A DNA stretch of 64,000 bases. Origin: an uncultured Bacilli bacterium (GTDB lineage: Bacteria; Bacillota_I; Bacilli_A; RF39; UBA660). The notes under the pieces are model-generated. The model worked only from the letters and a program-made list of their open reading frames with translations. It did no database searches and had not been told where the DNA came from. The DNA lies in the NCBI GenBank assembly GCA_910585045.1, contig CAJUCD010000001.1, positions 62,001-126,000 on the forward strand, given 5' to 3'. Positions 27,944 through 37,279 of the stretch are shown here, piece by piece. A program made the position numbers and the translations under genes. Position 1 is the stretch's first letter; each line of letters starts with the position of its first letter.

Positions 27944-28020
27944 TGGGGCGAAATATGGGAGTCGAACCCATGCATAACAGAGCCACAATCTGCCGTGTTA
28001 ACCACTTCACCAATTCCGCC
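27944..28020 (-). tRNA. tRNA-His (anticodon GTG)
   Basis: Cloverleaf read on the minus strand: G-1 then acceptor GCGGAAT pairing with ATTTCGC, discriminator C and encoded CCA, as expected for tRNA-His with its extra G-1:C73 pair. Anticodon stem GCAGA/TCTGT encloses TTGTGGC with GTG as anticodon; T-loop GGGTTCGACTCCC. A terminator follows. Confidence 0.95.
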
Positions 28021-28129
28021 ATATAAATGGTGGAAAACTAATATTAGGATATCAAATTTTTTAGAAAATTGCAAGTATAAGATGCATTAGATAGAAATTT
28101 TTCAAATTAACTAAAAAATATAATTAAAT

Positions 28130-29383
28130 TTATAAAATTATATAAGGATTATTTATAGTACCATTGCCACCTGAAATAGAAATAGTTGGAATTAAATTTA
28201 TAACTGGACGTAATCCACACCTATCATCTTGAACTCCAGGACCTCCAATAAACCCACCTGCATCTACTACATATACCCAAGTTTTTTTTGAATGATATTT
28301 CTGTGGAGTCATTGTCCAATAGTATTGCCCATTATGAAGATATGACGAAGTATTATTATGGCGTACCCCAGCATTTATTGCTTCTTCTACTGTTATAAGT
28401 CCTATTTTTAACTTATAAATATCATCATTTGAGCATGTTAAATTTTGATTAGGATTAGATACTTTTTCGGCACCTTCATAATTAAAATCATTCTCACTTT
28501 GAGAACTCCAAGAGCTATTTATTACTTCGCGATTATTACAATATTTACCATTAGCAATTTTAGAATCATAACTTGATAAATTTTGGTTATACCATTCTTC
28601 TAACTTTATTTTCGCATTTGATGGCGTACCTTCATTATTGTTTACTGGCCTTTGTAAGCCTTCTGTATATGTCCAGCCTACATATTCGCTGCGATTATAT
28701 GGAATATTATAACGAATATTTGTAAGTGCAAGATTATCTGTTGTTATTTCGCCATTATTGTGGCATGTTGTTCCATCGTAAATAATTCTTAATGTACCAT
28801 CGCCATTGATACGCACTATCCGCCAACAATATCCTGCAAATTTTAAATAATTAGTAGTTGCCGCTCCTCGCCAATAATAGGAATAGTCATTATATATTTC
28901 ATCATATACCGCATATATAGCTTGGTCCGTATCAGCTTTTTTACTATAATCTGGTTTATCATAATTAACTTTTAATGTTCCTAATATAGTGTTTACATTT
29001 TGATATTTGTCAAAGTAAAGATAACATTTGTTATTCTTTTTTAAATTATTAATTATATGGCTACCTTTTTCTGTTTTTAATATTACTTCATTGTCTTTGT
29101 TATTATTTAGAGTACAATAACTTTTTTCTTCATTTATGACATAACCTTCAGGCATTCTATCATTTATTTCTGTATAATTTGCTCCATCATCACTCTTATA
29201 CATGGCCATTATTTTAAAGTCATATGGTTTATAATTTATATTTCCTTCTACTAGTTTTATATCTTCAATTCTCTGATATTTGGCTTTTGTTAAATTAAAT
29301 GCTAATATTCCTATTACACTTATTACTATCAAACCTCCTATTACTTCTTTTCTATGATTTTTACCTAACTTTTCTATTTTCAT
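28130..29383 (-). CDS. Membrane-anchored surface protein with DUF6273-like domain
   Basis: 417 residues. A basic N-terminus and one helix (VIGGLIVISVIGILAF, residues 15-30) form a signal anchor without a cleavage site that I can support. The exported part has CWRIVRINGDGTLRIIYDG near residue 195 and, near the C-terminus, YYWTMTP and GLRPVINL, the pattern of DUF6273-type domains, then SGGNGTINNPYI. Several Cys residues (CSND, CNNREV) could form disulfides. A truncated second copy lies at 60368. The gene has a strong promoter of its own. Function unknown; cell-surface display is inferred. Confidence 0.7.
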   Translation of the reverse strand: MKIEKLGKNHRKEVIGGLIVISVIGILAFNLTKAKYQRIEDIKLVEGNINYKPYDFKIMAMYKSDDGANYTEINDRMPEGYVINEEKSYCTLNNNKDNEVILKTEKGSHIINNLKKNNKCYLYFDKYQNVNTILGTLKVNYDKPDYSKKADTDQAIYAVYDEIYNDYSYYWRGAATTNYLKFAGYCWRIVRINGDGTLRIIYDGTTCHNNGEITTDNLALTNIRYNIPYNRSEYVGWTYTEGLQRPVNNNEGTPSNAKIKLEEWYNQNLSSYDSKIANGKYCNNREVINSSWSSQSENDFNYEGAEKVSNPNQNLTCSNDDIYKLKIGLITVEEAINAGVRHNNTSSYLHNGQYYWTMTPQKYHSKKTWVYVVDAGGFIGGPGVQDDRCGLRPVINLIPTISISGGNGTINNPYIIL

Positions 29384-29453
29384 TATTTATCCTCTTTCCT
29401 GATTCTAAATAATGAGCGCTCAATTATATTAGAAATTTATCATTTATACTTTA

Positions 29454-29482
29454 ATTATATTATTTCATATACTAAAAGTCAA
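29454..29482 (-). promoter_or_regulatory. Promoter of the DUF6273-like surface protein
   Basis: Minus-strand TTGACT (29477-29482), 17-base spacer, TATAAT (29454-29459). The leader contains a 10-base palindrome TGAGCGCTCA near 29413-29422, which may be a regulator site. Confidence 0.65.
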
Positions 29483-29553
29483 CAATAATTTCCTATTTAC
29501 CAAACTTAGAAGACAAATATTTTATTTTATTAGAAAATATAAGTGGTGAAAAT

Positions 29554-30003
29554 ATGAATTTATCTAATATTTATGCTTTTAGAATTGAAAATAATATTAC
29601 CCAAAAAGAAATTATTCAATATTTAAATATTTCTAAAGGCACTTATTCAGCATGGGAAAGTGGACAGGATATTATTCCATTAAAAAGGTTAAATGATCTT
29701 TGTAACTATCTTAATATTTCTATAGATTATGCATTACAAATTAATAATAAGTGTTATGATAATTCTAAAAAAGAGATTGACAAAACTTTATTGCAAAAAA
29801 GATTAAAAGATATAAGAAAAGAGAATAATTTAACTTTAAAAGATTTGGCACTTAAGTTTAATACATCGCCTTCTGTATTATCTAGATATGAAAATGGTCA
29901 AACGATTATTTTAGTACCTTTTTTAGTTTCCTATGCAAAGTTATTTAATATTTCTGTAGATTATTTGTTAGGCAAAATTGATGAACCTAAATTTTTAAAA
30001 TAG
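29554..30003 (+). CDS. Transcription regulator with two XRE-type HTH domains
   Basis: 149 residues containing two successive Cro/CI HTH domains: residues 1-60 (NNITQKEIIQYLNISKGTYS then AWESGQDIIP) and 80-145 (NNLTLKDLALKFNTSPSVLS then RYENGQTI). Each ends in the NISIDYAL/NISVDYLLG helix common in XRE regulators. No sensor domain is present. RBS GGTGA upstream. It is divergent from the surface protein and lies 44 bases before the FAD/Rieske gene, so either may be its target. Confidence 0.9.
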   Translation: MNLSNIYAFRIENNITQKEIIQYLNISKGTYSAWESGQDIIPLKRLNDLCNYLNISIDYALQINNKCYDNSKKEIDKTLLQKRLKDIRKENNLTLKDLALKFNTSPSVLSRYENGQTIILVPFLVSYAKLFNISVDYLLGKIDEPKFLK

Positions 30004-30046
30004 TGTATTAAATAGTATTATTGTATAATTTTTACTTATATTAATA

Positions 30047-31483
30047 ATGATGATTATGAAAAATAAAAGTATATGGATGGATGAAAAATCCAATAATTGT
30101 AAAAGTGTTAAAAAAAATATGGAAGTTGATGTTTTGATTGTAGGTGGAGGAATTACAGGAATATCTGTATTACACGAACTTCAAAATTATAATCTTAAAA
30201 CTATTTTAGTTGAACGAAACATATGTGGTTTTGGGATAACTTCTAAGAGTACAGCAAAAATTACTTATTTGCAAGAAAGCATTTATATGAATATTCGAAA
30301 ATCTAGTTATGAATTAGCATCTTTATATTTGAAATCACAAATAGATGCGGTCAATAGATTAAAAGATATTATAAATGAAGAAAGTATTGATTGTAATTTA
30401 AAAGAAGTATCTTCTTATGTATTTACAAATGATGAAGATAATTTAACTAAGTTAGAAGAAGATTATAATTTTTATACTGATAATAATGTTGAAGCAGAAT
30501 ATGTTACAGAAATTGATGATTTAGATGTTTTAAAAGGTATTAAGGTTCCTGATACATATGTGTTTCATCCGCTAAAATATATTAATTATCTCAAAAATAA
30601 ATATATGGATATGATATATGAAAAGTCAAAATTGGAAAAAATAAATAAAGATAATAATTATTATTTATGTACTGTTAATGATTGTTTAATTAAAGCTAAA
30701 TATGTTGTTATAGCTAGTCACTATCCGTATTTTCTGTTTCCTTTCTTAATGCCCCTTAAAAGTCATATTGAAACTTCTTATATTGGGGCTAAAAGAGTTA
30801 ATAGTTTTAAAGAAATAAGCGCTATAAATATAGATAAGCCATGTATTTCGTTAAGGTATCATAATGACGATAAGAATAATTATTTAATTTATTTATATAA
30901 TTCGTTTAATTCTGCTAATATAAAAAGTATTAGAGATAACTTTCTAGAACTAAATAGACAATATGATTTTGATTATATATGGAGTAATAATGATTTAATT
31001 ACTAATGATTATATGCCTATTATTGGAATTATTGAAGGAAACTTAATGATTGCTACTGGTTATAATACATGGGGTTTTACTAATGGAACTTTAGCAGGTA
31101 AAATTATTGCGGATATTATAAATAAAAATGACAATGAATATATAAGTTTATTTAACCCTAAAAGAGGAATTAATGTAAATAAAGTATTAAGATTTCCTAT
31201 AGATACAGCTTCTAGTATCAAATCTATTATAAAAAGTTCTAAAGGAAATGTTAATAACAGTAAAGTTATCTACAAAAAAATTAATGATATAAATGTCGCA
31301 GTTTATACTGATGATGATAAAAAAGAGCATATTGTGTTAAATAAATGTCCTCATATGAAGTGCGGTATAGTTTTTAATGAGATAGAAAAGACTTGGGATT
31401 GTTTATGTCATGGTTCTAGATTTGATATTGATGGCAAATGTATAAATGGACCAAGTAATTATGATATAACCTTTAAATATTAA
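30047..31483 (+). CDS. FAD-dependent oxidoreductase with C-terminal Rieske domain
   Basis: 478 residues. DAO-type FAD fold: VDVLIVGGGITGISVLHEL near residues 27-45, GFGITSKSTAKITYLQ, and a late GYNTWGFTNGTLAGKIIAD. The last 70 residues are a Rieske [2Fe-2S] domain with CPHMKCG and, 18-20 residues later, CLCHGSRFDIDGKC, giving the Cys-His/Cys-His pairs. This matches the YhfW/OrdA-like group of unknown substrate. Start is uncertain: ATG at 30047, 30050 or 30056, all with a weak RBS. Cytoplasmic. A terminator follows. Confidence 0.88.
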   Translation: MMIMKNKSIWMDEKSNNCKSVKKNMEVDVLIVGGGITGISVLHELQNYNLKTILVERNICGFGITSKSTAKITYLQESIYMNIRKSSYELASLYLKSQIDAVNRLKDIINEESIDCNLKEVSSYVFTNDEDNLTKLEEDYNFYTDNNVEAEYVTEIDDLDVLKGIKVPDTYVFHPLKYINYLKNKYMDMIYEKSKLEKINKDNNYYLCTVNDCLIKAKYVVIASHYPYFLFPFLMPLKSHIETSYIGAKRVNSFKEISAINIDKPCISLRYHNDDKNNYLIYLYNSFNSANIKSIRDNFLELNRQYDFDYIWSNNDLITNDYMPIIGIIEGNLMIATGYNTWGFTNGTLAGKIIADIINKNDNEYISLFNPKRGINVNKVLRFPIDTASSIKSIIKSSKGNVNNSKVIYKKINDINVAVYTDDDKKEHIVLNKCPHMKCGIVFNEIEKTWDCLCHGSRFDIDGKCINGPSNYDITFKY

Positions 31484-31550
31484 TATTCATTTCAATATTT
31501 AACATTTTTTTATAGGCATTTAATTATTAATCTGATATACTGGTAGTATA

Positions 31551-31590
31551 AGGGCTAGTAAAGACTTAAAGTTTTTGCCAGCTTTTTTAT
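31551..31590 (+). terminator. Terminator after the FAD/Rieske gene
   Basis: Imperfect 14-base stem (about 31554-31582) followed by TTTTTT at 31583-31588. It ends just before the RBS GGAGGT of the next gene, so it could also work as a leader terminator of that gene. Confidence 0.6.
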
Positions 31591-31603
31591 TGGAGGTTAT
31601 ATT

Positions 31604-33460
31604 GTGATACTGTTTTCTTGTTTAAAAAAAGAATTTATTGAAGCGATTAATTATGGTGTAATTAGTAATAGAGTTTATTATGCTTATAAACAAAAGATGG
31701 GTAAAAAGACAAAACTTAGTCAAATTAAATCTTGGGCTAATAGTCTTCCTTTTATGAAAGATATTTTAATTGATTTACCTGATGATGTGGGTATTACTAT
31801 TGAATATGGTATACCTCTTACAAGTAAAATGGTAGATGTAATTATAAGTGGTTATGATGAAAATAAGAAGCCAGTGATTATTTTGGTGGAATTAAAACAA
31901 TGGGAATATGTTTATGATGTTAGGGATAGAGATGCTGTTGTTAAAACTTTGATTGGTAGTAAAGAAATAAATTCTTTGCACCCTTCTTATCAAGTCCTTA
32001 GTTATAAAGAATTAATGCAAAATTATAATGTTAATATTGATATAAATAAAGTTAATATAATTCCTTTAGTTTATCTTCATAATTATGATTTAAGAAGTGA
32101 TGATGATATTCTAAATAAAAAATTTGCGCCTTATTATAAGAAAGCTTTAATGTTTGGAAAAAATGATATTGATGAACTTAAAAGTTACATACATGATAAT
32201 ATAAAATTTGGCGATAATTTAGAAGTTATGCAAATGATTGATAATAGTGAAATTAAGCCAACTAAAAAACTTCTAGATGTAATTGGTAATGTTTTAGAAA
32301 CTAAAAAAGAATTCTTATTATTAGATGAACAAAAAGTTATTATGGAAGAAATAAGTAAATATGCTTATATGTCTTTTACAGATAATAAAAAAAGAGTAAT
32401 GATTATTAAGGGAGGTCCTGGAACTGGTAAATCAGTTTTAGCGATTAATGCATTAGGAGAACTTCTAAGTATTGGGTTAATGGGCGCTTATGTATCTAAA
32501 AATATGGCTCCTAGAGCAGTTTATAAAACTATGGTTTTAAATGGTGATAAAAAAATAAGCATTAATGAACTTTTTAAGGGTTCTGGTTTTTTCTTTAGAG
32601 ATAAATGTAATAAATATGATTTTTTATTAATAGATGAAGCTCATAGATTACAAGAAAAATCAGGATTGCATAATAATATTGGTGAGAATCAAATTAAAGA
32701 AATTATCAATGCTGCTCGTTTAAGTGTGTTTTTTGTAGATGAAAAGCAAATTGTTACATTAAAGGATATAGGGCGCATTGCTAATATTAAGGATTGGGCT
32801 AAATTTTATGAAGCTCAAGTTATAGAAATGGAACTGAATAGTCAATTTAGATGTAATGGTTCTGATAATTATTTGGATTTTATAGATAAACTTTTATATA
32901 ATAAAAGAGAAAAGAATAGTTTTAATTTTGATTTTCAAGTAATGGATTCACCTCATGATTTAAGAAAATTAATTATAGATAAAAATACTAATAATAATGC
33001 ACGATTAGTGGCAGGGTTTTGTTGGACTAGAAATGGAAAAAATGCTGATAATCAAGATTATTTAGATATTAAAATTGATGATTTTGGAATGAGTTGGAAT
33101 TTAAAGCATGGTGAACCTTTTGCAATTAGAAAAAATGCTATAAATGAAATAGGTTGTATTCACAATGTTCAGGGATTAGAGTTTGATTATATTGGTGTGA
33201 TTATTGGACCAGACTTGAAATATAGAGAAGGAAAAATTATAACTGATTTTAAGGAAAGAGCTAGTACTGAGAAGTCTTTGTATGGATTATATGTTTTGAT
33301 GAAAAAAGACAAGACTTATTATCAAAATCTTGCCGATACAATTATTAGAAATACTTATAGAGTTTTACTTACTAGAGGTATTAAAGGTTGTTATGTGTAC
33401 TCTGTTGATAAAGAATTGCAAAAATATTTAAAGAAAATAATTAAAGAAAAAAGAAATTAA
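31604..33460 (+). CDS. Nuclease-like N-terminus fused to DUF2075-type ATPase/helicase
   Basis: 618 residues from a GTG with RBS GGAGGT six bases upstream. Residues 1-200: SKMVDVIISGYDENKKPVII then LVELKQW supply the D...ExK spacing of a PD-(D/E)XK nuclease. Residues 255-618: Walker A IIKGGPGTGKSVLAI, Walker B FLLIDEAHRL, an ELNSQFRCNGSDNYLDFID motif, and NVQGLEFDYIGVIIGP, the pattern of DUF2075 (superfamily-1-like, Schlafen-related) proteins. Single-gene unit between terminators; overlaps the convergent gene by four bases. Such nuclease-helicase fusions often serve in DNA repair or anti-phage defence; the role here is inference. Confidence 0.82.
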   Translation: MILFSCLKKEFIEAINYGVISNRVYYAYKQKMGKKTKLSQIKSWANSLPFMKDILIDLPDDVGITIEYGIPLTSKMVDVIISGYDENKKPVIILVELKQWEYVYDVRDRDAVVKTLIGSKEINSLHPSYQVLSYKELMQNYNVNIDINKVNIIPLVYLHNYDLRSDDDILNKKFAPYYKKALMFGKNDIDELKSYIHDNIKFGDNLEVMQMIDNSEIKPTKKLLDVIGNVLETKKEFLLLDEQKVIMEEISKYAYMSFTDNKKRVMIIKGGPGTGKSVLAINALGELLSIGLMGAYVSKNMAPRAVYKTMVLNGDKKISINELFKGSGFFFRDKCNKYDFLLIDEAHRLQEKSGLHNNIGENQIKEIINAARLSVFFVDEKQIVTLKDIGRIANIKDWAKFYEAQVIEMELNSQFRCNGSDNYLDFIDKLLYNKREKNSFNFDFQVMDSPHDLRKLIIDKNTNNNARLVAGFCWTRNGKNADNQDYLDIKIDDFGMSWNLKHGEPFAIRKNAINEIGCIHNVQGLEFDYIGVIIGPDLKYREGKIITDFKERASTEKSLYGLYVLMKKDKTYYQNLADTIIRNTYRVLLTRGIKGCYVYSVDKELQKYLKKIIKEKRN

Positions 33461-34512
33461 TATTTTACTTTATATGTACTTTCTGAAATTCTACTAGTTG
33501 GAATAAAGCCTGATTCTGCATTAATTACATCAGGAATACGGTTTACAATATTAGCACATGTTAGGCGAACAGTATCAGGATTATTTACCGTAATTGTAGT
33601 TGTAGGCTCTCCTTCTACCGTCCATTCATTTTTATCGAAATCATCTTTAGTATAAACTTTACCAATACATTCAGCTTCTATAGTTATGCCTTCTTTAGTT
33701 TCTAAAATGGCTACTGCACTCATACCTGTGGCATTTCCTGCTTTAATATCCATATTTAAAGTTTCACTATGTATATCCTCAGAAATAGTTATAGGTATAG
33801 TTTTACTAGACATTTTAATAGGAGTTAATTGCATTTTATCAGCAAGCCAACCTACAGTATTCCACATGTATGATGGATTAAATTTTCCTTCATTAATAAG
33901 TTTTTCACGGTCTTTGTCACTAATGTGATCAGCACTTGCTATTTCTTGTTCAAATTCTTCAATTGTTTTTCCAGCACCATGGGCTTCAGCTAAGGCAATT
34001 CCATAATCTTCTACATTATATGAAGAACTACCCTTAATCTTTGTTATATTGTGAATAGATCCTGATAAAACTGTTATTAAATTGCCCCAAAAGACATCTT
34101 GATAGCCACAACCTGTTACAGTAACATTATGAGCTTTAGCTAAAATATCTAGCTCATTATAAATGTTTGGGTTGCTATTTTTGGGATAAAAACATTCCTC
34201 ACTTGTGGTAATTACATTTACGCCACATCTGATACATGTTCTAATTGTTTCTTCAACATCATTTAAAAAGCTCATTGTAGTTATTATTGCAATGTTAGGT
34301 TTAGTTTTATTTAAAAGTTCTTCTAAATTTTCTAAAGAGTTAATTGTAACTCCATAAGTTTCTCTTTCTATAACTTTAGATATATCTTGACCAATTTTGG
34401 TTTCATCAATATCTACAGCACCAACTATTTCGCCGCCTAAATTTATAATATATTCCATTATATATTTACTCATGCGACCACAGCCAATTTGAAATGCTTT
34501 AATTTGTTTCAT
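33457..34512 (-). CDS. 2,4-diaminopentanoate dehydrogenase-like / dihydrodipicolinate-reductase-like oxidoreductase
   Basis: 351 residues. N-terminal Rossmann site FQIGCGRMSKYIMEYIIN then IVGAVDIDETKIGQDI; central VTGCGYQDVFWGNLI and a C-terminal VRLTCANIVNRIPDVINAES that fits this NAD(P)-dependent family, in which the ornithine-degradation enzyme Ord is the best-known member. Substrate assignment is weak because no other ornithine-fermentation genes are near. It is the last gene of a minus-strand cluster and overlaps the AAA gene by 14 bases. Confidence 0.75.
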   Translation of the reverse strand: MKQIKAFQIGCGRMSKYIMEYIINLGGEIVGAVDIDETKIGQDISKVIERETYGVTINSLENLEELLNKTKPNIAIITTMSFLNDVEETIRTCIRCGVNVITTSEECFYPKNSNPNIYNELDILAKAHNVTVTGCGYQDVFWGNLITVLSGSIHNITKIKGSSSYNVEDYGIALAEAHGAGKTIEEFEQEIASADHISDKDREKLINEGKFNPSYMWNTVGWLADKMQLTPIKMSSKTIPITISEDIHSETLNMDIKAGNATGMSAVAILETKEGITIEAECIGKVYTKDDFDKNEWTVEGEPTTTITVNNPDTVRLTCANIVNRIPDVINAESGFIPTSRISESTYKVKY

Positions 34513-35413
34513 TTACATCAATCCCTTCTTCTTTTATTATATCCGCAAATTCTTTTTTAAATCTTTCAATTTCTTTTATTCTAGCATCATCATAAATATT
34601 TTTTGCGTTACATATAGCTTTATAAAAATGTTTTAAAGTTACAGTATTATTATTATCATATAAAGCAAAGGTAAAAGCATTGGAAACTATTGTTAAACAT
34701 ATATCGGGATAACGTGATGCTATTTCATATACTCTTTTGTATTCATCTGTCATTTCAACAATAAAGCGCATTATTTTTTCTTTTATATATGCTGTATATT
34801 CACATTTAACACCTATTTTACGTTCGATTTTTGGTAAAGTGCCCATAAGTATAGCAACAGTTGTTTCTTTATCTGCTTCTGCTACTTCAATTTTACTAAA
34901 TCTTCTTAGAAAAGCTCTGTCTCTTAAAATGTAACGTTCATATTCTTCGGTAGTTGTAGCTCCTATTAATTTAATTGTTCCTCTATCTAAACCAGCTTTT
35001 AACATATTAGCAAAATCCATACCACCATCTTTATTTACTAGAAGATGGGTCTCATCAATAAAAACAATTACATTATCTTTAGTGGCTAATTCTCTTACTA
35101 GTAAGTCGATTCTATTTTCGCTTTCGCCATTAGAAGTTGTAGAACCTATTAAACTACTTATGTTTATTTTAATAATTTTATAATTTAATAAAACATCGGG
35201 AACATATCCTTTAATAATACGATAAGCAAGTCCTTCAACAATGGCTGTTTTTCCTATACCTGGTTTACCAACTAGCAAAGCACTTTTTTCAGGAGTTAAT
35301 AATGTAAGTATCATTTGCTTTATTTCATTATCACGTCCTATAGCAGGGTCTGTTATAAATTCTTTTGCTGTTAAATCTTCTCCATATCTTTCTAACATGC
35401 TTATTTCTTCCAT
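34499..35413 (-). CDS. Stand-alone AAA+ ATPase of ClpA/ClpB D1 type
   Basis: 304 residues with RBS AGGAGGT. DPAIGRDNEIKQMI and LLVGKPGIGKTAIVEGLAYR (Walker A), IVFIDETHLL (Walker B) and IGATTTEEYERYILRDRAFL then RRFSKI (sensor 1 and arginine fingers) match the first AAA domain of Clp ATPases. The N-terminal Clp domain, middle domain and second AAA domain are all missing, as is a ClpP loop. It could be a remodelling factor for a neighbour product. Tightly packed: two bases from the upstream gene, overlap downstream. Confidence 0.85.
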   Translation of the reverse strand: MEEISMLERYGEDLTAKEFITDPAIGRDNEIKQMILTLLTPEKSALLVGKPGIGKTAIVEGLAYRIIKGYVPDVLLNYKIIKINISSLIGSTTSNGESENRIDLLVRELATKDNVIVFIDETHLLVNKDGGMDFANMLKAGLDRGTIKLIGATTTEEYERYILRDRAFLRRFSKIEVAEADKETTVAILMGTLPKIERKIGVKCEYTAYIKEKIMRFIVEMTDEYKRVYEIASRYPDICLTIVSNAFTFALYDNNNTVTLKHFYKAICNAKNIYDDARIKEIERFKKEFADIIKEEGIDVNETN

Positions 35414-35414
35414 T

Positions 35415-35909
35415 TTAAGACCTCCTACTAGAAATTAAATTTTGATAATCCGGTTTTAATAATGTAGATGTTTCGGTATCAATAGCTATGTCAATTCCAC
35501 CACTTTCATTAGCAAAATGTTTCAAATTTAAAACTTCAACTTCGAAGTCATATAATGTAACATTATTCTTATTTAAAAGAAAAGTTATAATAGCATCAAA
35601 CCCTGTTAATGACATATTACTACCAGGAATAACTTGAATTTTAAAAGGCTTTTGAAGGCTAATTTTATTTAACATACTATATATAGAAAGTTCATAATCA
35701 GATGTAAAATGACCTAAGGCATATTCGTTGTTACCATTTGTTAGAATTATGCCAACTCCATTAGTTATATTACTAGTTCCAAGGAAAGTCTTACTTTCTT
35801 CTGTGTAAACAATTTCATTTATACTTGCAATAGACATTTTTGTACTATCAATATAATCAGAGCTTTTTATAGGCTCATTGTTGGGATATTCTTCATAAAA
35901 TTTCTTCAT
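35415..35909 (-). CDS. Unknown protein in the AAA cluster (possibly CheD-like fold)
   Basis: 164 residues, soluble, beta-rich. NITNGVGIILTNGNNEYALG then HF recalls the Cys/His region of CheD deamidases, but the catalytic Cys is absent, so I do not assign that function. It lies directly before the AAA gene (two-base gap) and is therefore a likely partner or substrate. Starts with MKKFYEEYPNNEP after a weak RBS GTAGGAG. Confidence 0.5.
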   Translation of the reverse strand: MKKFYEEYPNNEPIKSSDYIDSTKMSIASINEIVYTEESKTFLGTSNITNGVGIILTNGNNEYALGHFTSDYELSIYSMLNKISLQKPFKIQVIPGSNMSLTGFDAIITFLLNKNNVTLYDFEVEVLNLKHFANESGGIDIAIDTETSTLLKPDYQNLISSRRS

Positions 35910-35987
35910 ATTTGCTCCTACTTTCTTTATTATTATAGCATAAATTATATTAGGGCTAAATAAAAAGCAAATACTTTGATATTTACT

Positions 35988-37166
35988 TTACTTATTTTTT
36001 AGAGGGTGAATATATTCTCCTTCTTTTCTAATAATGTTATATGGATGTTTCTTACGGAATTCTTTTCGCTCCTCAGTAGTCATAACTTGTAAGTCTTCAG
36101 CAATATCTATGTGAAGAATCCCATCTAAGTGGTCTAATTCATGAGATAAAACAGTAGCTTTAAATCCTTCAAAGATTTCTTGATGTTTTTGCCCTTGGAT
36201 ATCATAATATTCTAAATCTATTTTAAAGGGACGCTTTACTAAACCTGTATAGTCATTACAACTAGCACATGCTTCCCAAAATGTTGTTAAACCAGAAGAT
36301 TTTATAATTTTAGGGTTAATTAGAATAGTTGATTCATTATAGTCTTCGTCTAGACGCTCTAAATCGGTTTTCTTTAAGTAAATTATTCTTTTGGGTATTC
36401 CTAGTTGAACTGCTGCCATAGCCATAATATTATTATCATGATTACAGAAATAGTCAAGAGTCTTTAAATCGTCGGTAATATCGTCGGTTGTAAAGTCAAC
36501 TAAAGTAGATTTTTGTCTTAAATATGGTTCATCTTCGGTAATGGTTTTACGATATAATTGCTCTTTCATATATATAAAATTCTCCTTTATAAATTCTATG
36601 CATTTTATGCTAAATGTTAAGTTATTAGTTAATTCAGAAGTGGTTAATTCAGTAAAATATTTTCCAGTATAAGGATCTATAGATATAACGTCTAATGGAT
36701 CTTTGTATTTATCTTCAGTTCTCTTTATTTTGTTAGTTAATATGCGCCTATCTTCTTTTATTTCTATCGTGAATACTCCTGATTTAGTAATTAAAGCAAG
36801 ACTTGTAGTATAATAGGCATCACTTTTTCCTCCTATAGAATTTAATAATTCTAAATAATAATTTAACATTTCATCATCAGTTAGTTCTTTACCATTGATT
36901 CTTCTAACATATAGCCCTGGCTGTTTATTTATTGGTAGTTTAGATATGATTAAACTAGTATCACCTGCAATTGTAGGAATATTAGTTGCTTGATAATAAG
37001 CACGTGCCTTTTTTAAAGCATTTTCTGTTGTAGATTTACCATCTTCAATAATATTTAAATTTAAATTCAAATCTTTTGGAGTTATCAATTCTATGGGTAA
37101 ATCTTTTAATCTAGTTTTCATATTATAAATTTTAGCAGAGTTTTTTGTAGCATATAATAATTTCAT
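35988..37166 (-). CDS. Fusion of Ham1/RdgB-like NTP pyrophosphatase and peptide-deformylase-like domain
   Basis: 392 residues. Residues 1-195 follow the Ham1/ITPase pattern: YATKNSAKIYNMKTRL, TTENALKKARAYY and IAGDTSLIISKLP then PGLYVRR; the C-terminal FDPIF and SHR motifs are weak. Residues 200-392 are deformylase-like: MAAVQLGIP (motif 1, both Gly replaced, Gln kept), FWEACASC (motif 2, Cys kept) and LSHELDHLDG (motif 3, HExxH-type metal site intact). The metal ligands are all present. Ham1 removes ITP/XTP from pools; deformylase processes nascent proteins. The single frame without a break argues for a true fusion. Confidence 0.8.
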   Translation of the reverse strand: MKLLYATKNSAKIYNMKTRLKDLPIELITPKDLNLNLNIIEDGKSTTENALKKARAYYQATNIPTIAGDTSLIISKLPINKQPGLYVRRINGKELTDDEMLNYYLELLNSIGGKSDAYYTTSLALITKSGVFTIEIKEDRRILTNKIKRTEDKYKDPLDVISIDPYTGKYFTELTTSELTNNLTFSIKCIEFIKENFIYMKEQLYRKTITEDEPYLRQKSTLVDFTTDDITDDLKTLDYFCNHDNNIMAMAAVQLGIPKRIIYLKKTDLERLDEDYNESTILINPKIIKSSGLTTFWEACASCNDYTGLVKRPFKIDLEYYDIQGQKHQEIFEGFKATVLSHELDHLDGILHIDIAEDLQVMTTEERKEFRKKHPYNIIRKEGEYIHPLKNK

Positions 37167-37279
37167 AAATTCCTCTTTTTGTTATATTATATCATAATAA
37201 ATAAACAAACTGTTAGTTGAGCAATAAATTTCCAACAGCATAGCTGATGTTTTTTATGTTTGGATATTAATATCAATAG

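Noticed and set aside
35415..35909. CheD deamidase assignment
   Set aside because: The catalytic Cys is missing and no chemotaxis genes are near; left as unknown.
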